A stretch of DNA of 64,000 bases from Paenibacillus sp. J31TS4. Its GTDB lineage: Bacteria > Bacillota > Bacilli > Paenibacillales > NBRC-103111. The stretch covers positions 372,001 through 436,000 of the forward strand of contig NZ_BOSI01000002.1 of NCBI RefSeq assembly GCF_018403265.1, given 5' to 3'. The notes beneath the pieces are model-generated. The model was not told the DNA's origin and searched no databases. It was given only the letters and a program-made list of their open reading frames with translations. Numbering within the stretch: the stretch's first letter is position 1; every line of letters starts with the position of its first letter. The position numbers and the translations under genes were made by a program. Positions 50,669 through 59,691 of this stretch are shown one piece after another.

Positions 50669-51340
50669 ATGGACTACGTTCACATCAACCATATCGACCA
50701 TCCCGGCTTCGCGCAGGTGCACAAGCTGCTGGAAACCGTCTTTCCACCCGAGGAGGTGCTGGCGTACGAGCTGTGGCGCGAGCCGCTTGAGGATCCGGGC
50801 ATCCGCGTGTTCGCCGCCATGCTGGACGGCGAGGTTGTCGGCGTAACCGAATACCGCTACTATGCGGATTTTCGTGTCGCCATGACCGACTTCACGATTA
50901 TCGGACGCGAAGGTCTCGGCGTCGGCCGCTTCCTGGCAGAGCATCGCGCGGCTGACCTGAAAGAGCTCGCCGCGCAGGCGGGCGGGGAGCCGCTCGGCAT
51001 GTTCGCGGAGATTTACGACCCGTACCGGGTCAGCGACCACAGCTTCGGCGGCATCAAGCCGATGGACCCGTTCGTCCGCCGCGAGGTGCTATCCCACCTT
51101 GGCTATCGGCGTCTCGATTTTCCTTATGTTCACCCGTCCTGGCAGAACGACGGGGAGGCCGTTTCGGCCCTCGACCTTTGCTTCCTGCCGTTCGCTCGCG
51201 AAGGGGACACGCTGCCGGCCGAGCTGGTCGTCCGCTTCCTGACCCGCTATTATTCCGTGCTGCCGAACAAGGCCGGCGCCTGGCAGGACATGATCGCCGG
51301 GCTCGAGCAGCGCCGTGAATTGGCGCTCCTGCCCTTCTAA
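50669..51340 (+). CDS. GNAT-like N-acetyltransferase, third gene of the nitrilase operon
   Basis: A 223-residue protein starting five bases after the previous gene. The acetyl-CoA loop reads IGREGLGVGRFLAEHRAADL, a shorter variant of the GNAT motif. The central DPYRVSDHSFGGIKPMDPFVRR stretch and a C-terminal aromatic-rich part are not in the standard GNAT pattern. It may be a specialised or degenerate GNAT. Overall fold assignment is moderate. The operon ends at the terminator at 51380-51434. Confidence 0.75.
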   Translation: MDYVHINHIDHPGFAQVHKLLETVFPPEEVLAYELWREPLEDPGIRVFAAMLDGEVVGVTEYRYYADFRVAMTDFTIIGREGLGVGRFLAEHRAADLKELAAQAGGEPLGMFAEIYDPYRVSDHSFGGIKPMDPFVRREVLSHLGYRRLDFPYVHPSWQNDGEAVSALDLCFLPFAREGDTLPAELVVRFLTRYYSVLPNKAGAWQDMIAGLEQRRELALLPF

Positions 51341-51379
51341 TCGGCCTGGCGGCCGTTTTGCCGCACCGCAGTATCCCAT

Positions 51380-51434
51380 CACCCGTCTCGCGGACTTCCG
51401 GTCCTTCCGGTCCCTCGCGAACGGGTGTTTTTTT
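51380..51434 (+). terminator. terminator of the nitrilase operon
   Basis: CACCCGT pairs with ACGGGTG around a 34-base loop that is itself partly paired (CTCGCG/CGCGA), followed by seven or eight Ts. Confidence 0.85.
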
Positions 51435-51445
51435 GGTGCCTGCGG

Positions 51446-51475
51446 TTGCAATTGTCCCCGGTTCCCGCCTATAGT
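51446..51475 (+). promoter_or_regulatory. promoter of the AraC gene
   Basis: TTGCAA, an 18-base spacer and TATAGT. The same CCCGCCTATAGT string surrounds the -10 box of the promoter at 3014-3043. Confidence 0.65.
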
Positions 51476-51529
51476 GGGAGGAACGAAAACCCGCCTCAGG
51501 CGGAGGACCGGGCGAAGGAGGAATGCGGG

Positions 51530-52408
51530 ATGACGACATCGGAGCTGGCGTCCCGGATCAAGCAGGCGATGGAGCTGAGCCGCGGGAGGGAAGACCGTTC
51601 CCGTCTCGTAGAGATCCGAGTATTCGGCCGGAAAGCGGAGACGCCGCTTCTGCCGGAGGAGACCGGGCTGTTGTTTCTGCTCGGCGGGCGGATGGACTAT
51701 CGGATCGGTGAGGATGACTACCGGACGCTGAGGCAGGGGGAGTATCTGTTCTTCCAGGAGATCGTGACCGTGGAGACGGAGGCGCGGGAAGGGACCTGCT
51801 GCCTGCTCGTTCCGATCCGGGCCGGGCTGGTGCGGGAATTTTTGCGGCTGCTGCAGGAGCATGGCGCACTCGCCGCCCTGCCGCCGCGGACGACCCGGCG
51901 CATCTGCCTGCTGCAGCAGGAATGGGACGCCGAGACCGGACGGCTGCTTGCCGAGCTGCTGCGTGCCTATTCGGACGAAGATCCGGGCCGGGACTACAGC
52001 ATTCATCTCGCGGTGCTCGGTCTGCTTCATCGCCTCTTCCCGGACGAACATATGCTGTCCAAGCTGTCGTACCTGCTGGACTCCCCGACCTATCCGGAGC
52101 CGCTGCGCAAGGCGGAGCGCTTCCTGCTGGAGGCGTATCCCCAGCCGATCCGGATGAAGCAGTTGACGGAGGCGGCGCTCGTCAGTGAATCGCAGCTGGC
52201 CCGTCTCTACCGCAAGCATTTTGGAATGTCGCCGATGGAAAGGCTCGCGTCGATCCGTATGGAGCAGGCGGCACTCCTCCTGCGCGATCCGTCCGTCACC
52301 GTCATGGAGGCCGCCCTGCAGGTAGGCTACCAGAGCCTCTCCGCCTTCGTGCAGCAGTTTCGCAAAAAATTCGGCGTCTCGCCGAAGGAATACCAGCAGA
52401 GCCGGTAA
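51530..52408 (+). CDS. AraC family transcriptional regulator
   Basis: A 292-residue regulator with an N-terminal cupin-like sensing domain and a C-terminal double helix-turn-helix: IRMKQLTEAALVSESQLARLYRKHFGMSPMERL, then VMEAALQVGYQSLSAFVQQFRKKFGVSPKEY. The second motif is the AraC signature. It is not next to a transport operon; it lies between the nitrilase operon and the IseA gene, and its target is not evident. The ATG follows GAAGGAGGAATGCGGG. Confidence 0.92.
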   Translation: MTTSELASRIKQAMELSRGREDRSRLVEIRVFGRKAETPLLPEETGLLFLLGGRMDYRIGEDDYRTLRQGEYLFFQEIVTVETEAREGTCCLLVPIRAGLVREFLRLLQEHGALAALPPRTTRRICLLQQEWDAETGRLLAELLRAYSDEDPGRDYSIHLAVLGLLHRLFPDEHMLSKLSYLLDSPTYPEPLRKAERFLLEAYPQPIRMKQLTEAALVSESQLARLYRKHFGMSPMERLASIRMEQAALLLRDPSVTVMEAALQVGYQSLSAFVQQFRKKFGVSPKEYQQSR

Positions 52409-52427
52409 TAGCAGCCGGCTGATCCGA

Positions 52428-52457
52428 TAGGGCCGCGCAGCGGTCTCTTTTTTTTTT
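52428..52457 (+). terminator. terminator of the AraC gene
   Basis: GGGCCGC pairs with GCGGTCT over a three-base loop, followed by nine or ten Ts. Confidence 0.85.
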
Positions 52458-52465
52458 CGCCCCCC

Positions 52466-52493
52466 TGTCACCTTCGGTCCGCTGCCCCGTCTT
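52466..52493 (+). promoter_or_regulatory. ECF-type promoter of the IseA-domain gene
   Basis: TGTCAC, a 16-base spacer and CGTCTT. It has the same layout as the element before the downstream ECF sigma gene (TGTTAC-N16-CGTTAT). Confidence 0.55.
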
Positions 52494-52554
52494 TCTCTAT
52501 AGACAGCACGAAAGAACAGGAGCCAATAACAAGAGGAATGGGGAGGAAACAAGC

Positions 52555-54072
52555 ATGAAGGAGAAACACAGACAGAGAAAGACGAAGTGGGGAAGGAAGC
52601 CGCTGATCGCGGGGGTGCTGCTCGGCTCGCTGTTCGTGTCGGGAGTCGCTTACTCGGCATCGGGGCTCCAGCTCATCGTTGACGGTGACGATCTGACGGG
52701 CCGGGCAGCGCCGCAGCTCATCGAGGGACGGACGATGGTGGCGATCCGGGATGTGGCTGAAGCGCTGGGCGCCGAGGTGAAGTGGGACGGGGACGGACAA
52801 CGGGTTCTCATCCGTACCAAGTCTGCCGGCCAGCCTCTCGCGGCGGACGGGCGATATCGGGCTTCGGACGGCGGATTCACAGTCGGCGTGCCGGCGGCAT
52901 GGGCGGACCGGCTTCGCGTGGAGGAGAAGGAGGGCATTGTCCTGTTCTATTATGTTCCTAAGGCGTCCCAGCTGGAGACCGGCCTCTTGTTCAGCGTGGA
53001 CCGGATGAAGACGGAGGAGTGGGAACAGGGCGCCAAGGAGAGCGGCCTCTTCACCGAGGCGGGGGTTCGGGACGGACTGGTTTACGCGATTCATAAGCCG
53101 GGCGAGCATCCGTATGCCGGCCAGGCCGAGGGAGAGGACTATGCGGCGGTCGAGAGCATGCTGCGTGAGCTCAGAACCAGCGTCACCTTCCAGTGGAGCG
53201 ACGAGCGGGCGGAAGGAAGGCAGCAGAGCCGGATACCGCTTACCGATCCGACGCAGGCGGCCGATTTGTACGTGCTCGGCCTCAAGCACCGGAATGCGGC
53301 CATGCAGCTCAGCGCATTCACGGACTCGCTGCAGCGGACGATGAAGCCCCGGTTTGACGCGCTGAATGGCGTAACCGGCGGTTCGAGCCCGTGGATCGCG
53401 GATTGGGAGATTGTCAAGCGGACGCCGATCGGGGCTGCGGAGGAGGAGCTGCTCGTGAAGCTGTCCACCGCTACGTCCTCCGGTCCCGACGTCCCGGTAC
53501 AGCTGACGCTGAAGGTGGTCAAGGACGCCAATGGGTGGGCGGTCGACCGGATCACCGCCGACCGGGAGCTGCCGAGAAGCGGGCTGTCCGACAGCGAAGC
53601 CGCCCCCTCGCTGAGCGCCGAAGCCGCCGTCCGGCTGGCCGCCGACGCGGCTGCCCGCTACTGGCATGTGAACACGGGCGGCACCGGCTCGGGAGCCGTT
53701 CAGGAGTTCGCCATCCCGGGAATCGGTGAGCATTACCGGTGGATGGGAGAAGACTTGAACACCAAGGCAAAGCTGGTGGCCTATCTGGAAGAGGTCTATA
53801 CAGCCGAGCGGGTTAAGCAGTTCTGGCAGGAGCGGCAGAAGGCTGGTAGCTTTGCCGAGGTCGACGGCCGGCTTGCGCAGCCGAATGCCGACGGCGGCAG
53901 CCTGCTCGTGTGGGCGGAAGCCAAGGCAGTTCTTGGCAAGGCGGAGGACGGAACGGTTGTCTACCGGTTCGACGTGCCGGCCGGAGAGGAACGCAAGCAG
54001 GCGGACGTGGCGTTCGTTTACGAGCCGGGGCTGGGCTGGCGAATTAACGAGCGGCCGGACGCCATTCGCTAA
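52555..54072 (+). CDS. secreted protein with stalk domain and IseA-type DL-endopeptidase inhibitor domain
   Basis: A 505-residue exported protein. A signal peptide or N-terminal anchor (PLIAGVLLGSLFVSGVAYSA) is followed by a copper-amine-oxidase N-terminal-type stalk domain at about 36-95 (LTGRAAPQLIEGRTMVAIRDVAEALGAEVKWD), a middle region of unknown type, and a C-terminal IseA/YoeB-like domain. The latter shows RYWHVNTGGTGSG, LNTKAKLVAYLEEVYT, LAQPNADGGSLLVW and VAFVYEPGLGWRINE, matching my memory of the IseA family, which inhibits cell-wall DL-endopeptidases. An ECF-type promoter precedes it, and the sigma factor lies just downstream. A role in protecting or tuning the wall is likely. Confidence 0.8.
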   Translation: MKEKHRQRKTKWGRKPLIAGVLLGSLFVSGVAYSASGLQLIVDGDDLTGRAAPQLIEGRTMVAIRDVAEALGAEVKWDGDGQRVLIRTKSAGQPLAADGRYRASDGGFTVGVPAAWADRLRVEEKEGIVLFYYVPKASQLETGLLFSVDRMKTEEWEQGAKESGLFTEAGVRDGLVYAIHKPGEHPYAGQAEGEDYAAVESMLRELRTSVTFQWSDERAEGRQQSRIPLTDPTQAADLYVLGLKHRNAAMQLSAFTDSLQRTMKPRFDALNGVTGGSSPWIADWEIVKRTPIGAAEEELLVKLSTATSSGPDVPVQLTLKVVKDANGWAVDRITADRELPRSGLSDSEAAPSLSAEAAVRLAADAAARYWHVNTGGTGSGAVQEFAIPGIGEHYRWMGEDLNTKAKLVAYLEEVYTAERVKQFWQERQKAGSFAEVDGRLAQPNADGGSLLVWAEAKAVLGKAEDGTVVYRFDVPAGEERKQADVAFVYEPGLGWRINERPDAIR

Positions 54073-54166
54073 ACGGCAGTCCCCGCGGATCCGCGCAGCC
54101 GGACTACGGACTCGCCGCCGGCAGGCGGCGAACCGGACCTCCTTGGAGAAAAAGAACGGCGGCGCC

Positions 54167-54194
54167 TGTTACCTTTTTCCTCCTGCTTCGTTAT
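54167..54194 (+). promoter_or_regulatory. ECF-type promoter of the second ECF sigma gene
   Basis: TGTTAC, a 16-base spacer and CGTTAT, with the CCTTTTT stretch after the -35 box typical of Bacillales ECF promoters. It suggests autoregulation. Confidence 0.6.
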
Positions 54195-54222
54195 ATAGGT
54201 TGGAAAGGCAGGGGCCGTTACT

Positions 54223-54732
54223 TTGAGATCGGATTTTATGAGCATGTATGAAGCTTACTTCGACGACGTGTACCGGTATGTCCTCTACAAGACCGGAAGC
54301 AAGTGGGATACCGACGACCTCGTCAGCGAGGTGTTCCATAAGGCGTACCGCAGCTATTCGTCGGCCAAACAGCCGGAGAACGCCAAGGCGTGGGTGATGA
54401 CGATCGCCCGCCACACCGTCATCGACCATTACCGCAAGCGGAAAGAAACCGTGTCCGCGGACATTCTGGAGTCGTTCGCCCAGGACTTCTCCGTGGAGGA
54501 GAAGGTCGAGCACGCTGTCGAGGTCGATTGTTTGCACAAAGCGCTCGCTTACCTGCCCGACGAGGACCGGGAGGTGATGACGCTGCGTTATTTTGCCGAG
54601 ATGAAGCACCGGGAGATCGGAGCCGTGCTGGGCAAGCAGGAAGATACCGTGAAGACGCGCGTCTCCCGTCTGCTGCGCAAGCTGGGCGGGCTGGTTAAGG
54701 GATGCTTGGAAGGGAAGAACGCCCATGGATGA
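54223..54732 (+). CDS. ECF RNA polymerase sigma factor
   Basis: A 169-residue ECF sigma factor with regions 2 and 4 (YEAYFDDVYRYVLYKTGSKWDTDDLVSEVFHKAY; then FAEMKHREIGAVLGKQEDTVKTRVSRLLRKL). It overlaps the downstream gene by eight bases. The start may be the TTG at 54223, or one of two ATGs at 54238 and 54244; no strong ribosome site singles one out. Its own promoter and that of the IseA gene share the same two-part element, so it probably drives both. The overlapping gene is its likely anti-sigma partner. Confidence 0.93.
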   Translation: MRSDFMSMYEAYFDDVYRYVLYKTGSKWDTDDLVSEVFHKAYRSYSSAKQPENAKAWVMTIARHTVIDHYRKRKETVSADILESFAQDFSVEEKVEHAVEVDCLHKALAYLPDEDREVMTLRYFAEMKHREIGAVLGKQEDTVKTRVSRLLRKLGGLVKGCLEGKNAHG

Positions 54733-56734
54733 ACAGAAGCTGGAGAAGACGCTTGCCGCGATGAAGGAGCGGCTGACGGTCAATACCGCGCTAAAGGATG
54801 AGCTGCGGACCGTCTTCCGGCGCAAGCGGAGGAGGGCGCTGGCGGCCAAATGGTCGCTGGCGGCAGCCGCGGCCGCGTTCCTTTCGGTGTTCGTGCTGAA
54901 CGGCCTCCCCGGCGTCGGCCTGCCGGGCGTGAATGCAGCCGCCCTGCGCGTGCAGAATCAGGTCTCCTTTGTGGAGATCGGGTCGGGCAGCGCGCTCAAC
55001 GTCGCGGAGCACGACGGCAAGGTCTATGTTCCCGTAGCGGGCGAGGGCCTGTTCGTCTACGGGGGAGCCGGCTTCCACAGGCTGGCCGACCGGGAGCTCA
55101 GCGACCTCTCCATCAGCCGGGACGGCCGCCAGCTTCTCTGGGCGGCGGGCGGCACCGTCGGCACGTACGACATCCAGAGCGGCGTCTGGCGGGAGCTGCT
55201 GAAGGGAGACGGCAGGGAGGTATTCTACGAGCAGCCAGCCTGGTCCGAGGAGGGCCGCTTCCTGTACGTCCGAAAGCTGCTCGATCCGGGGAATCGCGAA
55301 GAAAGGGTGGCCGAGTCGGCCATTTACGAGTGGCGGGGCGAGGCGGAGCCTCCCCGCAAGCTGGCCGAGGGCCGCTCGCCTGCTCCCGTCCCGGGCCGCT
55401 CCGCTTTTCTCTACGAGAAGGCGGGCGAGCAAGGTATTCACATCATCTTCCGGGAGACGGACAGCGGAGAGGAGCGGGAGATCGACCGGGGCCGCTCGCC
55501 TTCCGTGTCACCGGACGGGCGCTATGTCGCCTATGTCAAGAACGACCGTCCGGGCCCGCCTGCTGGAGGGCAGGCCGAGGCGGGAAGAGTGGAGAACGTG
55601 TGGGTGGCGGATACGGAGGGAGAGACGCGCCGGCCGGTGACCTCGAATCCGCTCCGTCCGGAGGAGGACGGGCCGCTCGATCCCCCTGCATCGCAGGACG
55701 AGCGGCCAGCACAGACGCCCGCGGAGGAAGGCCGGTCGGCCCCCGAGCAGGGCGGCCTCTACCGCTACGCCTCGCCGACCTGGAGCAGCGACTCCCACAG
55801 CGTGTTCGCGCTGAGGAGCTTGTCGGATGAAGGGGCCAAGGTGAGCCTGATCCGGCTCGATCTGTCGACCCGTACCCTCACTCCGGTCGAAACGGTCCGC
55901 GCTTTCGAGCAGGCGGTCATCCAGCGGGACCTCGATTTCGCGCGCAGCCTGCTGATGGAGCAACCGGACTTTTTCATCGGGTCCAACCCGCACCGGGTCA
56001 GCTACACCATTCTGGGCTCGGGGACGGCGAATGGCCGGCCGTATGTCGACGTGGAGGAATATTGGAGCTATACTGCCAATCCGTATTACGGCATTCAGAA
56101 GGTCCGCTATGAGCTCGAAGCAACCGACTGGGGCTATGTGCTGAACGGCGGTGAGCTGCTGGACGACGTACTCGTGACCGGCACCGAGGATGGGAGGCTT
56201 ACGCTCGAGCGCAACGGACAAGAGGAGGTGCTACTCGATCCAGGAGAGCTTCCGCGCGAGCTGCTCCCTCCGGGGCCGTCCCGGATCTCCTCTCTAGCTT
56301 ACGTGCCGTCTCGGAATCTGCTGCTGCTCACGCTACAGGTGCTGCAGGACGAAACGGGAGGGAAGCAACAGGCGGCGGTCAAGCTGATCCGGTACGACAC
56401 CAAGGAGCGGACCTTCGAGCTGCTCGAGGAGCGAGCCAAGCTGGGCGAAGCCGCCAACGTCGGGGCCGAAGCGATTCTCGTCTCGCCCGACGGCCGGTTC
56501 GCCGCTCTGGACCTGTTCTCGGACGACGAGCCGGCGGAGCGCTCGCATATCCTCGTCTACGACCTAGAAGAGAAGCGGGCTGATCTGCCGGAGACGGAGC
56601 TCACGGCTGTCGGGCTCGAGGCTGTACGGACCCATTACTGGAACGGGACGAATCTGCACTTCACGGTTAAGAGCCACGGGCAGACGATGCATCTGGTCTG
56701 GGACGCCGTCCGCCGCACCCTGAGTACGCCGTAG
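54725..56734 (+). CDS. membrane-anchored TolB/WD40-like propeller protein, probable anti-sigma or sensor
   Basis: A 669-residue protein, coupled to the sigma gene by an eight-base overlap. A short cytoplasmic part of about 40 residues is followed by one membrane span (about 41-60). The outer part is a beta-propeller-like region with recurring YDIQSG, SVSPDGRYVAYV, SPTWSSDSHSVFAL, YDTKERTFELL and ILVSPDGRFAALDLF blades, interrupted by a Pro/Glu/Gln-rich linker near residue 320 and a domain at about 390-500. It has no zinc anti-sigma motif, much like the first ECF partner in this window. It likely holds the sigma factor until a wall signal arrives. Confidence 0.75.
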   Translation: MDEQKLEKTLAAMKERLTVNTALKDELRTVFRRKRRRALAAKWSLAAAAAAFLSVFVLNGLPGVGLPGVNAAALRVQNQVSFVEIGSGSALNVAEHDGKVYVPVAGEGLFVYGGAGFHRLADRELSDLSISRDGRQLLWAAGGTVGTYDIQSGVWRELLKGDGREVFYEQPAWSEEGRFLYVRKLLDPGNREERVAESAIYEWRGEAEPPRKLAEGRSPAPVPGRSAFLYEKAGEQGIHIIFRETDSGEEREIDRGRSPSVSPDGRYVAYVKNDRPGPPAGGQAEAGRVENVWVADTEGETRRPVTSNPLRPEEDGPLDPPASQDERPAQTPAEEGRSAPEQGGLYRYASPTWSSDSHSVFALRSLSDEGAKVSLIRLDLSTRTLTPVETVRAFEQAVIQRDLDFARSLLMEQPDFFIGSNPHRVSYTILGSGTANGRPYVDVEEYWSYTANPYYGIQKVRYELEATDWGYVLNGGELLDDVLVTGTEDGRLTLERNGQEEVLLDPGELPRELLPPGPSRISSLAYVPSRNLLLLTLQVLQDETGGKQQAAVKLIRYDTKERTFELLEERAKLGEAANVGAEAILVSPDGRFAALDLFSDDEPAERSHILVYDLEEKRADLPETELTAVGLEAVRTHYWNGTNLHFTVKSHGQTMHLVWDAVRRTLSTP

Positions 56735-56760
56735 CCGGTCCGCTTCCTATCCTTGAACAC

Positions 56761-56793
56761 AACAAACCCGCGCCGTTATGGCGCGGGTTTGTT
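56761..56793. terminator. bidirectional terminator overlapping a coding end
   Basis: AACAAACCCGCGCC pairs with GGCGCGGGTTTGTT over GTTAT. On the minus strand it also encodes the last residues and the stop of the histidine kinase gene, the stop lying in the loop. Confidence 0.9.
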
Positions 56794-59448
56794 CGCGTAA
56801 CCATGCTTGTTCAGAATTTCGTGAAGCGCTTCGCCCTTGATCGGCTTGCTCAAGTAATCGTCCATGCCGGCTGCCAGGTATTTTTCCCGGTCTCCCTTCA
56901 GCGCGTTCGCGGTCACGGCGACGATTACCGGGCGCCGGTCCTTGGGCAACATGCTTTGGATCGCCTTGGTCGTCTCGAGACCGTTCATGCCAGGCATCTG
57001 GATGTCCATGAAGATGAGATCGAACGGCTCGTAAGCGGCGGCCTGCACGACCGCGTTGCCGTCCTCCGCGATCTTGACGCGGTGCCCCGCCTTCTCGAGC
57101 ATCTTGCGCAGCACGAGCTGGTTGATCTCGTTGTCCTCCGCCACCAGGATATGGAGCGCGCGGCGGGGCTGGTCTTCTTCGGCGGCACCCTCCTCGGCGG
57201 GCCGCTTCTCCTGCTGCACCGCTTGAAGCGAGATGGTGAACGAGAAGGTAGTACCGGGCTCGGCCGAATCCTCGATCCAAATCTCGCCGCCCATCAGCTC
57301 GACGAGCTTCTTGCTGATGGCGAGGCCGAGTCCAGTTCCCTTGGTCTTGCGGGTGAGGAAGTTGTCAAGCTGCTGGAACGGCTCGAACAGATGGCTCAGC
57401 TTCTCCTTGGGGATGCCGATGCCGGTGTCCTTGACCGAGAAGAGCAGGAGCAGCTTGTTCTTGCGGCGTTTCTTCACAGAGACGTTCATGGCGACATAGC
57501 CCGAATGGGTGAACTTGAGCGCGTTGCCGACCAGATTGGTGATCACCTGCTTCAGCCGGACCGCATCCCCGATCACCTCGTCGGGGACGTCGGAATCGAT
57601 CGAATAGCGGAGAGCCAAATTCTTCTCAATGGACATCGGCGTGAACAGGTCGAACGTCTCGGCGACCAGCCCGCGCAGCTCGAGCGGCTCCTCCTGGAGC
57701 TTGGAGGTGCCGGACTCGATTTTGGAGAAATCGAGGATGTCGTTGATGATATTCAGCAGCGTATCCCCGCTCTTCTGGATCAGCTGGACGTATTCCCGCT
57801 GCTCGTCGTCGAGCTCGCCCGTATTGAGCAGCAGCTCGGTCATGCCGATAACGCCGTTCATCGGCGTGCGGATCTCATGGCTCATGATCGCAAGGAACTC
57901 GCTTTTGGCCTTGTTCGTGCGCTCGGCGGCTTCCTTGGCGATCAAGAGGTTCTTCTGCTCCGTGATGTCCTTGGCTATGATATAGAACCCGACGATTTCG
58001 TCGTGAATGATGATGGGGGCGACGGTCGTCAGCACCTCCGCCTCCTGACCGTTCTTTCCCCGGATCTGGTCGATATGGTCCTCGAGGCTGACCGCATGCT
58101 TGTTCTGATTGGCGGCCTTGAGCTCCCTCAGAATCTCCTGGAGAAACCCGCTCGTCATGTAGTTCGAGAAGTCGACGCCGACCATCTCCTCAATCGCGTA
58201 GCCGGTCAGCTTTTGGGCGGCGACGTTCGTATTGATGACATGTCCGTCCAGGGTGAGGGAGAAGACGGCGTCGTGGTTGTATTTCTTGAGAGAGGTGTAC
58301 CGTTCGATCGTCTCCTGCAGCTTGAGCTCCGTCCGCTTGCGGTCCGTAATGTCCTGGATCGTGCCGTGCAGCAGGATCGGCTGGCCCTCGCTGTTCAGCG
58401 TAGCCGTACCGCGCAGATGAAGATACTTCACCTGTCCGTCCGCACGGACGTTGCGGAATTCCAGAGAGAGCGGCTCCCCCTTGAGCGAACTCTCGATCAT
58501 GTCGACGGCGTACTGCCTCTCGTCCCCATGAACGTAGGGAAGCAGGTCGGTCGGGTGCCGGAGAGTCATGGTGCGGTCGAGGCCGAGAATCTCATAAACC
58601 TGATCGGAGCAGAGGAACGTCTCGCTACGCAGATCCCATTCCCAGCTGCCGAGAAGCGCAATGCGCTGTGCTTCCGCCAGGCTTTCGTCGTGCTTCCTCC
58701 GCTCGGTGATGTCGCGGCTGATGCCCAGAATCTTTTGCAGCCGGCCGTGCTCGTCGCGGATCAGCTTGAGTCTCGTCTCAAACCAGACGTACATGCCGTT
58801 TTTATGCAGGAAGCGCAGGGAGAGCGCATCCTCATCGGCGATGTCCGACAACCGGATGAGCTTGAGATCGTCAGGATGCAGGTACTGCTCGATGGGGTGT
58901 CCCTCCACCTCCTCTGGCTCCCGGCCGAGCAGGTCCCGTACCGCAGGAGAGCAGAACCGGACGATGCATGCGGGTGAGAGATAGGAAATGATGTCAAGGG
59001 CATGGTTCGAAATCAGCTGATAAAGCTCTTCCGTCTCCAGCAGCTTCTTTTCGGCCAGCTTGCGGTCGTTAATATTGACGACATGGGAGATGAAATAGAG
59101 AGGAGCGCCCTCGGCTCCTCCTTGTCCGTCCCGCACCAACGAGACGTGCACCGAGACCCAGATGGGCTCGCCGTTTTTATGAAGATAACGCTTCTCGGTT
59201 TCGTATAAGGCGAGGCTGCCCTCCAAGAGCGCCTCCATATGAGCTTGATCCTTGCGTTGGTCCTCGGGATGCGTCAGCTCCAATACGACGCGTCCCTCCA
59301 GCTCCTGCGGCCGATAGCCCAGCATGCTGCCTAACGAAGGGTTGACATTCAGCCAGATCCCTTCCGGAGACACTAGGCTGATCCCGACCGGAGCGTGCGT
59401 ATAGATGCTTTCGAATAACAACTGATGGTCCACTCGTTCGTTTTGCAT
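56776..59448 (-). CDS. PAS hybrid sensor histidine kinase/response regulator
   Basis: An 890-residue soluble hybrid kinase with no membrane span. Four PAS-type segments fill the first 490 residues. HisKA follows with H524 in [11 protein letters not shown], then an HATPase domain ([29 protein letters not shown]). A C-terminal receiver domain has its phospho-accepting aspartate at about D815 in [10 protein letters not shown]. It would act as an intracellular sensor that passes phosphate to a receiver or an external phosphotransfer protein. The ATG follows GGAGGATTATTATTC. The input is unknown. No cognate output gene is adjacent. Confidence 0.95.
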   Translation of the reverse strand: MQNERVDHQLLFESIYTHAPVGISLVSPEGIWLNVNPSLGSMLGYRPQELEGRVVLELTHPEDQRKDQAHMEALLEGSLALYETEKRYLHKNGEPIWVSVHVSLVRDGQGGAEGAPLYFISHVVNINDRKLAEKKLLETEELYQLISNHALDIISYLSPACIVRFCSPAVRDLLGREPEEVEGHPIEQYLHPDDLKLIRLSDIADEDALSLRFLHKNGMYVWFETRLKLIRDEHGRLQKILGISRDITERRKHDESLAEAQRIALLGSWEWDLRSETFLCSDQVYEILGLDRTMTLRHPTDLLPYVHGDERQYAVDMIESSLKGEPLSLEFRNVRADGQVKYLHLRGTATLNSEGQPILLHGTIQDITDRKRTELKLQETIERYTSLKKYNHDAVFSLTLDGHVINTNVAAQKLTGYAIEEMVGVDFSNYMTSGFLQEILRELKAANQNKHAVSLEDHIDQIRGKNGQEAEVLTTVAPIIIHDEIVGFYIIAKDITEQKNLLIAKEAAERTNKAKSEFLAIMSHEIRTPMNGVIGMTELLLNTGELDDEQREYVQLIQKSGDTLLNIINDILDFSKIESGTSKLQEEPLELRGLVAETFDLFTPMSIEKNLALRYSIDSDVPDEVIGDAVRLKQVITNLVGNALKFTHSGYVAMNVSVKKRRKNKLLLLFSVKDTGIGIPKEKLSHLFEPFQQLDNFLTRKTKGTGLGLAISKKLVELMGGEIWIEDSAEPGTTFSFTISLQAVQQEKRPAEEGAAEEDQPRRALHILVAEDNEINQLVLRKMLEKAGHRVKIAEDGNAVVQAAAYEPFDLIFMDIQMPGMNGLETTKAIQSMLPKDRRPVIVAVTANALKGDREKYLAAGMDDYLSKPIKGEALHEILNKHGYANKPAP

Positions 59449-59625
59449 GAATAATAATCCTCCATAGAGGGGTTTAGATTGCTGTCATTCTATCATGCTT
59501 GTAACCATGTAGAAAAGCAATTCAAACAACCGAAAAGAAGGAAAAAGCCCACGAGGGCAAGAGACGTTCGGAAGGAAATTCCTATCGACTCGCGCCTGGT
59601 GCGGCTTCCTGTCTGGTCGGCTGCG

Positions 59626-59654
59626 TTGCTCCCGGGCCCCGGGATTGGTACGAT
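59626..59654 (+). promoter_or_regulatory. promoter of the IF-3-like gene
   Basis: TTGCTC, a 17-base spacer and TACGAT. The spacer contains two CCCGGG sites with one base between them, possibly a binding site. Confidence 0.55.
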
Positions 59655-59691
59655 GGGCTAAGCGGTATTGTTAAGGAAAGGAAGGATCAGC

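Noticed and set aside
56803-58977. 724-residue plus-strand frame over the histidine kinase
   Set aside because: Antisense to clear PAS, HisKA, HATPase and receiver motifs; no ribosome site or family match.
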